DNA of 64,000 nucleotides, from the NCBI RefSeq assembly GCF_014356525.2, contig NC_052508.1, positions 53,729,172 through 53,793,171 on the forward strand, in the 5' to 3' direction. Positions 56,370-64,000 of the stretch are shown one piece after another. Under the pieces are notes generated by a model. The model was not told the DNA's origin. It saw nothing but the letters and a program-made list of their open reading frames with translations, and searched no databases. The DNA is from Nilaparvata lugens. Its lineage: Eukaryota > Arthropoda > Insecta > Hemiptera > Delphacidae. How positions within the stretch are numbered: the first letter of the stretch is position 1; each line of letters starts with the position of its first letter. Position numbers and translations under genes: made by a program.

Positions 56370-57110
56370 AACAGTGAAGTCCAGGAGAGTAACTGGTTCA
56401 GCATTTGGACAAACTCCATTAAGAGTTCTCATATCAGCTCCTGTGTTTCACCTTCATTCAGCAACATCTGTTGGTCTAGAATCATTCTTTTGTATTCTGA
56501 AAAAAGTTATGGCCTTTGCAATTTGCTTCACGATGTCCATTTCCACAACCAACTAGTGTAGTGTCATCAGCAAACTCGAACCAATCAAACCAAGGTTATT
56601 TTTAATGATGAGGAACAGTAGGGGACCAAACACTGAACCCTGGAGGACTTCATGTGACACAGCTTTCTCCTCCGATTTAGCACCCACCACACTAAAATCT
56701 TGACGCCATTTCCCCAGATAACAATTCAACATTTTCCATGCCTGTCCCTAAACACCATATCTGGAAAAGATTTCTCAACAAGACATGATGTGGCACGCAA
56801 TCGAATGCCTTTGTGAGATTGCTCAATATCAGGTCCACTGATTCACAACTTTCAAAGGCCTTATGAATGCTTTCTATCAGAGAGGACCTAGAGTCATAAC
56901 TCCGCTGGCAATTATTCAATTAAATTCGAAGCAGTTGTGGTCGATCTAACATTTCGGAAACCATGCTGCATAGAACCTCCAGGTATTCAGCCTTCAGGTA
57001 TTTAGCTGCCTCATTATTGCTTCCAGAATCATAGCAATAATTGGAACGATGGAGATAGACCGGTAACTACCTGGGTTTCATTTTTTGAGGGGAGGTACCT
57101 AAATTTTTTC
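56370..57110 (-). pseudogene. Non-LTR reverse transcriptase fragment
   Basis: The minus strand encodes RSSLIESIHKAFESC, LILSNLTKAFDCVPHHVLL and, after frame breaks, VLQGSVFGPLLFLIIKNNL and FADDTTLVGCGNG. These are RT blocks 3 to 5 of a jockey/CR1-type LINE. Several stops and shifts; no ends identified. Confidence 0.8.
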
Positions 57111-57165
57111 TTGACTCTTTCTGGTCATCCCAGCCAACGTCCTAAGGATTCAAGTATTCAAGTCA

Positions 57166-57316
57166 GGCCCGGTTGCACAAAATCCGGTTAAATATTAACC
57201 GTGATTAATTTCATGAGAACCAATAAGAGAAAACCTTTTTGATAAGACGGGTCTCTGATTGGTTCTCGTGGATTCAATCACGGTTAAAATTTAACCGGCT
57301 TTTGTGCAACCGGCAC
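57166..57316. mobile_element. CCGGTT foldback MITE, copy 3
   Basis: Inverted arms GGCCCGGTTGCACAAAATCC and its inverse, with paired ACCAATAAGAGA/TCTGATTGGTTCTC in the core. It is the best preserved of the three copies. Confidence 0.8.
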
Positions 57317-57527
57317 TTAGTGTTTGAAAATAGGAACACTTCTTGGGATAGCAGCACAAGCACAGTAGCAGATCAAGGTCTACAGAAACCTTGTATTTAT
57401 AGATATAGAAGTATTTATAGACCTTGTAGCAGATCAATCAGAACCTTACGACTCGGTTCCCCTGATATTATAATAAAATAAATGCTAGATAATCGTTATT
57501 TATGTATATTCTTTGACTAAATTGCAG

Positions 57528-57672
57528 GTGGAAACACAGACAGATCCAGCGTGCAATACTTCCAACAGGATGCTGAATAATGTTGACTGCCCAGATGAGT
57601 CTTTCGAAGGACATGTAATATTTATCAAACAAGAAGTTGAAGAAGAAGAAGAAGATGATGAACAACAACTAG
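57528..57672 (+). CDS. Second coding exon of the eight-finger C2H2 gene
   Basis: Acceptor AAATTGCAG (phase 0), donor CTAG|GTATTA (phase 1), 48 codons plus one base. It encodes VETQTDPACNTSNRML, CPDESFEGHVIFIKQE and an acidic run VEEEEEDDEQQL. IKQEVEEEE resembles a SUMO-attachment-like motif found in many insect zinc-finger proteins. Joined to the last exon it gives QQL-DESTPCSGDSLEPP. Confidence 0.82.
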
Positions 57673-58187
57673 GTATTATTATTCTAACCAACCACGACTA
57701 AGGGCTTTACACACAGTCTGCATTAAAAGCTAAGCTACGATTAGGCAAGGTCGCATTTAATACAACGCATTTTATAACGGGCTTGAACCATCGGCTGATC
57801 TATCTCCGTTCAAACCGAGATGGTGCATATGGGCCTAAATCGAATGAAAGTGGAGAAAGTAAATATAGGTACACCAAATCAATAACTCATTCGAAGACTT
57901 CCATAGAAAAACATACTTGTAAATTTTTTGATCATCAAACCAACAATTCTTTATTCATTCATTCATATGATAAGTACATCATCAAAATGATAGGGAAAGA
58001 AAAAAATAAGGTAACATTGTGCTATTCGTCTCCAAAAATTAAATAGGGCTATGCATAGTCCAAAATAGGTCAAGTCTTGTTGTTTCTCACTTCACAAAAT
58101 TTTCAGTCCTTTTAAAATTCAAAATATTTTAAGAGTTATTTATTACTTAGACCAGATATAGAATTATTGGTGATTTATTCTATTTCT

Positions 58188-58318
58188 GGCCCCTTTTTCA
58201 TAAAAACTTAGAAGTCCTGTAATGCAGGAACAGCTGATTTTATCGGCTATATTGAGCATGTAATTGGAATGGTGACTCTCCTGTATTACGTGACTTATTA
58301 GTTTTATGAAACAGGGCC
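58188..58318. mobile_element. Small MITE
   Basis: The ends GGCCCCTTTTTCATAAAAAC and the inverse of GGCCCTGTTTCATAAAACTA pair over about 40 bases, including CCTGTAATGCAGG/CCTGTATTACG. 131 bp. Confidence 0.7.
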
Positions 58319-58384
58319 AAGGTCTAAGATTTATTAGAAGCACTTAGAATAAAAACCTTTCAGCTGTTAGTTTTGTGACTACAA

Positions 58385-58898
58385 GGCCCACCGCAAAGTA
58401 GACCCACGCCGTGGGATGTTTTGTAAACCATTGCTATAGAATTATTTATAATCAATCAGCTGACAAGTGGATTATTCATTGCATGCATTACACTGATGTC
58501 TGGAGAAGCCTAGCATTGGTTTACAAAACATCATTGCTATAGAATTATTCATAATCAATCAGCTGACAAGTGGATTATTCATTGCTTGTATTACACAGAT
58601 GTCTGGATCGAAGCCTAGCATTGGTTTACAAAACATCATTGCTATAGAATTATTCATAATCAATCAGCTGACAAGTGGATTATTCATTGCATGCATTACA
58701 CAGATGTCTGGAGAAGCTTAGCAATAGTTTACAAAACATCATTGCTATAGAATTATTCATAATCAATCAGCTGACAAGTGGATTATTCATTGCATGTATT
58801 ACACAGATGTCTGGAGAAGCCTAGCATTGGTTTACAAAACATCCCTCGGCGTGGGTTGGAGTGGCGTCGATTAGCTTGGGTCTACGTTGCGGTGGGCC
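58385..58898. mobile_element. MITE with a four-unit tandem core
   Basis: The ends GGCCCACCGCAAAGTAGACC and the inverse of GGTCTACGTTGCGGTGGGCC pair. Between them a 103-105 bp unit beginning TTGCTATAGAATTATT is repeated four times (starts 58431, 58534, 58639, 58742), each ending in GTTTACAAAACATC. No coding. Confidence 0.85.
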
Positions 58899-59522
58899 TA
58901 TTGGTCTTCAGACTATTTGAAAGATAATAATCTCAGAAAGCACACATGAAATTATTTTGCTTTGAATAATTGAGTAATTATTACACTTATTAAGCGTTTT
59001 TAGGCGACAATCAGCAATCGTAGAGCTTCCTGCCCTGCCGACTTAAAAACGCCTTAAAATTATCTGACCCTAAGGTGAACCTTGACCTATTCCCCTCCCA
59101 AATTTAGAAAAAATAGCATTGTTATTGATCTTGAATGTTGATAGTCAGTGCTTAACCTTGAGTTAGAAAATGTTGTTGGACTGTGCAAAGTGTAGGCGAT
59201 ATTTTCTATTTTTATTCATTTGAAAGTTGGAAAAAATCAATACTGTACGCATGCTGGGTCTTCAATCTTTTTGTTCTACCCTATGGATAGAAACCCCATA
59301 AAAATATACACTACATATAAAAATAAAAACACTAAAATTAATAAAAACATTTAGTACCCTTTTTATTTACACTGTTTTTATTAATTTTAATAAAGTCGCC
59401 CATACAAGTGAAGTGATTTTATAAAATAAACACTGTATATGTAGAAATATATACTGAATGTCATTACTTTTGCCATAGGCCTATAATTGAGTTACAATAT
59501 CTTGTTTTCTCTGATTTTCTAG

Positions 59523-60370
59523 ATGAATCGACACCATGCTCAGGTGATAGCTTAGAGCCGCCTATTTCCAATGATTCTGAATCTGGAGAACAAGTGGATA
59601 ATTGTGAGGAAATTAAAGCCGTAACGAAATTGAAGACACAACCCAAGAAAGGACAAAAAAGGACTATGACTTGTGAATTTTGTGACTATCAGACCAAAAA
59701 CTCAACAGTTTTGAAAGTTCATATTTATAAAAAGCACTCTGAACAAAAACGTTTCAGCTGTGAGTTATGTGAATATAAAACAGCTCATCAATGCAATTTA
59801 AAAACTCATAAATTTAGAAAGCATACAGAAGAAAAACCATTCAGCTGTAAGATTTGTGACTATAAAACAGCTATTTCACGTGATTTGACAGTTCATAATA
59901 GGAAGCATACTGAAGAAAAACCTTTCAAATGTGAACAGTGCGATTACAGAACACTTTATTCGAGTAACTTGAAAATTCATATGAGAAAGCACTTGAACAC
60001 TCTCAGCTGTGAGTTGTGTGACTTTAAAGCAACCAAGTCATCTAGATTGAAACTCCATGTTGAAAAGCAGCACACAAAAGAAAAGCCTTACAGCTGTGAC
60101 TTTTGTGAATATAAAGCAGCTCGTTTAGGTCATTTGAAAGTTCATATTAGAATGCACCCAGAAGTAAAACTATTGAACTGTGATGTTTGTGACTTTAAAA
60201 CAACCCGGCCTTCTGCTTTGAAACTTCATATTGAAAATCACACACAAGTGAAACCTTTCAGCTGTGAGACTTGTAACTATAAGACAGCTCGTTTGTGTTA
60301 TTTTAAAATTCATATGAATAGATATCATGGAGTAGAGAGTGTACAGCCACACAGCTCAAAAATCATATAG
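59523..60370 (+). CDS. Last coding exon: eight C2H2 zinc fingers
   Basis: Phase-1 exon after TGATTTTCTAG. The full product (9+145+848 nt) is 333 residues. A Ser/Pro/acidic lead-in and a KKGQKR basic patch precede eight C2H2 fingers from about residue 102 to 320. The first is CEFCDYQTKNS... and the last CETCNYKTARLCYFKIHM.... Linkers are partly of the TEEKP/TKEKP type. Fingers carry the aromatic CDYKT/CEYKT signature common in arthropod poly-ZF proteins. It is probably a nuclear DNA-binding protein; target unknown. Stop at 60368-60370. Confidence 0.92.
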
Positions 60371-60774
60371 CCTTTTTTATATAGCTCATAAGCATAATAT
60401 TTATGAGCGTAATAAATTTGAGCCATTTCTAATATCAGAAATGACTCAAATTATACTAGTGCAACCAAAAAATTAATAATAATAACCGTCTAACAATGCT
60501 GCCATGACCATTGAAAATAGTCATTTGTGCAATTGAAAATATATCTTTTATTTTATTAATCTTAGGATGGAAAGATTCAAAAAGATTCATAATCAAGCGC
60601 CTCAAATAATTGGTATTGGATAGTAGTATATTTCCAAATTTTTAAATTCATAACAGATCTCATTCAACAAAGGAGGAACATTAAAGTAAATTAAGAATGT
60701 ATTTGATAGAATTTATTTGCGATTGAAGTTTGTTGACTAATGCCATAATTATGAAATTTTTGATAGTTTAATGA

Positions 60775-60780
60775 AATAAA
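60775..60780 (+). terminator. Polyadenylation signal of the eight-finger gene
   Basis: AATAAA about 405 bases after the stop codon, in AT-rich 3' UTR sequence. Confidence 0.5.
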
Positions 60781-61539
60781 ACAATATACATTACTTACTG
60801 GTTGATTAGATTCACGTGACTTCCAAATTTACTTTTCATAGTTCATTGAATAGACTCATTCACATAATTAACTTTTCGGTGTGTAGAGGATTGAGCAGAC
60901 GCATGCAGCAGCAGAGAGACTGAGAAAAATTACACGTTTGCATGCAGACGTAAGCATACATAATAAATGAAGATGAACTTCATCTTCAGGAACATAATAG
61001 AGATGGACTTCTGTGTACGTTACAACGTACATAGTCAATTAAATGTTTTGGCTCACTCTGTATTGTAGCGAAACGTCTCATATTAAAGCACAACACTTGT
61101 TAGGTCAACCTTTATCCATTGGTAGCCGTTACTCATGTCGGTCCAGTATTGTCCCAATGGCGTCCCATTATAACTCAAGAATAGGAGTGAATTTCGCCAA
61201 TGTGATGACATTATATTGTTCCTCTCAAGTACTATCTATCATTCCTGAGAGTTTGAGCGATTTTAATTTTTGCAAAAATCCATGATTATCCATGGATTTT
61301 ATGAAAATGCAAATCTCCCAGATTTGATTCGAGCACCTAGTGGGGGATTTTTCCTCCGTCTGTCTGCATACGTCCATATGTTGGTGCGTGCATTTACCTA
61401 TAGACAGATGACAGAGGTTTTTGAATTAGGCTACTCATTATCTATACCATGATGAAGAAAAGAACTTGCTTATACACGTACGGAATAGGAGAATTATGTT
61501 TGACGCATCACGTCAGAACTACTGGACTGATTAACTTGA

Positions 61540-61790
61540 AGCTATCTGATTAAAAGCTATTTAGTGTTGGTATAAGAGGACCTGTACTCAGGTTATTTGA
61601 AAGTTATCTGGAGAATAGAAAATTTGTTGTTAAAATTTGGAACTATTTAAGTCAAGAGAGGACTTCAAATGTGGGAGTGCCTCAAGGATCAGTCCTGGGA
61701 CTTTTTACACAAATGATTTACCTAGATATTTGATTCACTGTAAGATTATTATGTTTGCAGATGATATTTTGTAGATTTCCTCTCATAAAT
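61540..61790 (+). pseudogene. Jockey-like reverse transcriptase relic
   Basis: Plus-strand fragments read GIRGPVLRLFESYLENRKF, then NVGVPQGSVLG, a deletion, and MFADDIL after a frameshift near 61755. This is the short RT segment around the GVPQGS and FADD boxes, heavily decayed. Confidence 0.7.
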
Positions 61791-63049
61791 CATTAGATGT
61801 GGCCGGGTTACCTACTAGTTATAGAATAAAAATTGAACAATTCAGAAGGAATATATTTATTTAATATGAACACTTTTGGGAGGATAAAACAGAAGATAGA
61901 CTCTGAATGATAAAATAATTTACATACACTCACACACTCTCTCTGCTAATCCTGAATGGTGTCTTTGAATAATAATTTACTTTTACATAAATTGAGCATT
62001 ATAATAACATCTAGATCGATTACTTCTCACAATAATAATCAATTTATTACTCTAATTGAAATGGTCACAATAGTGGTTTACAATCTAATTAACATACAAA
62101 CAAAGTTCTCCCTTCCATTCACTCTCAAATAATTTTGTCTTAAATAATATATATTTTATTTAATAAACTTTGTGAGTATTTTCCTAATAGTTGATGTGTT
62201 TAATTTTTTTGATGACGTTTATGGACGACAGGTATCTTCTCACTCGCTGCATTTATCTCCCTCTCTCTCCTTCAGTACAGAATGCAACGAGTGGTACACA
62301 GTAAAAAATTTGGGTATAAAAATAAAATTAAAACGACAAATAACGTCGTTCGTAGACTAGTTGTTTAAATACATTATAATATAATCATATATAGATATAA
62401 TAGACTTTAAAATAATTATTACTTTTGTTGCTCATTATAGACTACTAATTGGTAAATGCGTCTGCTGCGAAAACCTTTGTCATCAGCGAATTTGTTATAG
62501 TATTGAGCATTTAGCTATGAGATCGGCTGCGGAAATAATATTAAATTTTCACTTTTTCCATAATGGCTTTGTAAATCTATATTTTTGGGTTATTACAGAA
62601 AACTTCCAGATGAAAAGAGAATCGAAGCATTCAACAAAGAAGTGATAGCTTATCTGAGATTGAATTTGAATCCATTCTTGTTTGTATTGATTAATTGAAC
62701 ACAATTTTATACGATAAAATTGAATTACATGAAACTCTCAATATTGAAAAACATAAAAGGAAGAAAACAAGTATCGTTTCGCCTTCATAAATTATTATCA
62801 TCAAACACAATTTATATAAAATATAAACACAGTTATGTAATGATAGCGTCCACCATTAATCGATTATTCTATGAGTTGAAATATTTCCACTTGTAAAGTT
62901 ATTATTTTTTTAATTACGAGAAATGTAAGGTCTAACAAACTGTGTGAAGGCAGGTTACATCGTACTGGGAAACCAGTTACTAGAAACTTAGTTTGTTTTA
63001 GATTTAAGGCTCAAAAACACAGTACCAAACCGTAAATTAATCAACATGA

Positions 63050-63145
63050 ATAAAAATATAAATCTTTATTCCCTTTTAAATTATTTTGTCCAAAATATGT
63101 TGTGACAAAATAATTCGAAAGGGGAATGAGATTTATATTAATATT
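63050..63145. repeat. Inverted repeat
   Basis: AAATCTTTATTCCCTTTTAA with AATTATTTTGTC is mirrored by GACAAAATAATTCGAAAGGG and GAATGAGATTT. The arms are about 32 bases with a ~16-base loop. Confidence 0.65.
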
Positions 63146-63702
63146 TATACTAAAATTAGCCCTAAAGAAAAAATACAATTAACATTATTGAGTTTAATTT
63201 GACCAGACCAAAAAAGTTAACTGGTGTATTTGGTTGGGCAGTGGTCAGATTAACCTATCTTTTTCTGATGATCTATTCATTTATTACAATAAATAATATA
63301 TAACTCTATAGTACTCTTTAACTTGCGGAAATGATAAACAGGCTCAAACCCAAAACTGCTTGTCTTCCAATTTATTCCTATTCCAATAATTCCAATTTTA
63401 ACAACACACAGTAGATAAGTTGTGAAGATATTGTTGTAGTTAATCATAGTGAATAAGAAGACTAGACATTAGCACAGATTTATTAAAAGTGAGATGCAGT
63501 CGTCTCGAAACTCAGATAACCGAGATTAATAATGGTGTAACAACCGAAATTTAATAAATCTGTTGTTGGACAATATCAAGTACTTTTTATTCAGTTAACC
63601 TGTTTTGTTCAACTAACCATGACTCATGATTTTAACAGAAATAACTATAACATATTTTATGCCAGTTTCAACAAATAAATTATTATCTCAATAATGAAAA
63701 TT

Positions 63703-63917
63703 TTGTAATTCGAAAAATAACTTTATCTGTCTTGTTTGCTTCATTGTTAGACAAAGAGGGAAAACTCAGACAAGCTGTGTAACTGACGGAGACAGAAAAT
63801 CAAGAGAGATAGTTGAAACTAGATAAATAAAACAGTGCGGAATACTCGATTAGTTTCCTCTTTGTCTAACAATGAAGCAAACATGACAGATGAAGTTGTT
63901 TTTCGAATTACAAAATG
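63703..63917. repeat. Inverted repeat with ~60-bp arms, probable MITE
   Basis: The left arm TTGTAATTCGAAAAATAACT through TGTTAGACAAAGAGG is mirrored at about 63855-63917. The right arm has GACAGATGAAGTTGT where the left has the near-inverse. About 90 bases lie between the arms. Confidence 0.78.
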
Positions 63918-64000
63918 TTCCACTACTTAGATAATAATTTGGGTAAAAGAAAGGAGACGGGGCCGCCGAAAGCAATGGATGAACAGGTAGAAGTTCTAAT

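Larger units (their letters stand above)
54841..57527 (+). other. Intron 1 of the eight-finger gene
   Basis: It holds a MITE (54944-55790), a (TA)n stretch at 55457-55481, an unexplained minus-strand coding-like stretch (55968-56150), a LINE fragment (minus, 56370-57110) and the CCGGTT foldback copy 3 (57166-57316). Confidence 0.65.
57673..59522 (+). other. Intron 2 of the eight-finger gene
   Basis: It contains a possible decayed zinc-finger piece (57912-57990), a MITE (58188-58318), a tandem-cored MITE (58385-58898) and AT-rich sequence. It ends in acceptor TGATTTTCTAG. Confidence 0.65.
60781..64000. other. 3' intergenic region with LINE relic and inverted repeats
   Basis: No intact gene. 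61540-61790 is a LINE relic. 63050-63145 and 63703-63917 are inverted repeats. The remaining sequence is AT-rich and unrecognised. Confidence 0.5.

Noticed and set aside
58431..58844. Possible CRISPR-like regularly spaced repeats
   Set aside because: The units are contiguous tandem copies without distinct spacers, inside a MITE in an insect intron.
61043..61452. Two short frames near 61 kb
   Set aside because: No family signature; neighbouring sequence is LINE relic and AT-rich DNA.

Overview
The window reads as nuclear DNA of a repeat-rich insect. Introns have AT-rich sequence with clear polypyrimidine-AG acceptors and GT donors. The transposon load mixes RTE and jockey-like LINEs, a gypsy-like fragment, hAT and mariner MITEs, tRNA-derived SINEs and a possible Helitron end. 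Several repeat families look like those of planthoppers (Hemiptera, Delphacidae), but the species is an inference. There is one 100-N assembly gap at 6174-6273.

Two gene systems dominate, both on the + strand. (1) From about 7.5 to 18.6 kb, four exons together encode an SRA/YDG domain, the fold of UHRF1 that reads methylated DNA. An acidic Gly/Asp-rich stretch precedes the domain. (2) From about 19.7 to 47.1 kb lies a tandem array of self-contained terminal exons. Each encodes a C2HC finger, a linker of the form EC(G)xEPQF, and a C2H2 finger, followed by a stop. This is the architecture of the alternative 3' exons of the BTB zinc-finger gene lola (longitudinals lacking). Every array exon has a phase-1 acceptor. 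The last SRA exon has a phase-1 donor, has no stop of its own before the intron, and lies 1 kb upstream of the first array exon, so an SRA-to-zinc-finger transcript is mechanically possible. That is the most unusual feature here.

The array shows birth and death of exons. Intact members start at 19686, 21357, 23947, 25602, 35178 (three fingers), 38525, 39381, 42436 and 46040. The exon at 26682 has lost a zinc ligand. Relics lie at 29248, 37199/38157, 42210, 43280 (premature stop), 43944, 44862/45308 and 46917. Flanking DNA was copied along with the exons. The first 6.2 kb (last SRA exon plus the first three array exons) is a near-identical copy of 18277-25252 and ends at the N gap. It is either a segmental duplication or an unmerged haplotype.

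Transposons fill the rest: a 4.4 kb inverted-repeat-bounded composite (9614-13968) holding jockey-like and gypsy-like pieces, an almost full-length RTE LINE with target-site duplication (29636-32866), and many MITEs. From 47.2 to 54.4 kb I see only repeats.

At 54.8-60.4 kb a separate complete + strand gene encodes a 333-residue protein with eight C2H2 fingers in three exons, the first contributing only three codons. The last 3 kb hold LINE relics and inverted repeats.
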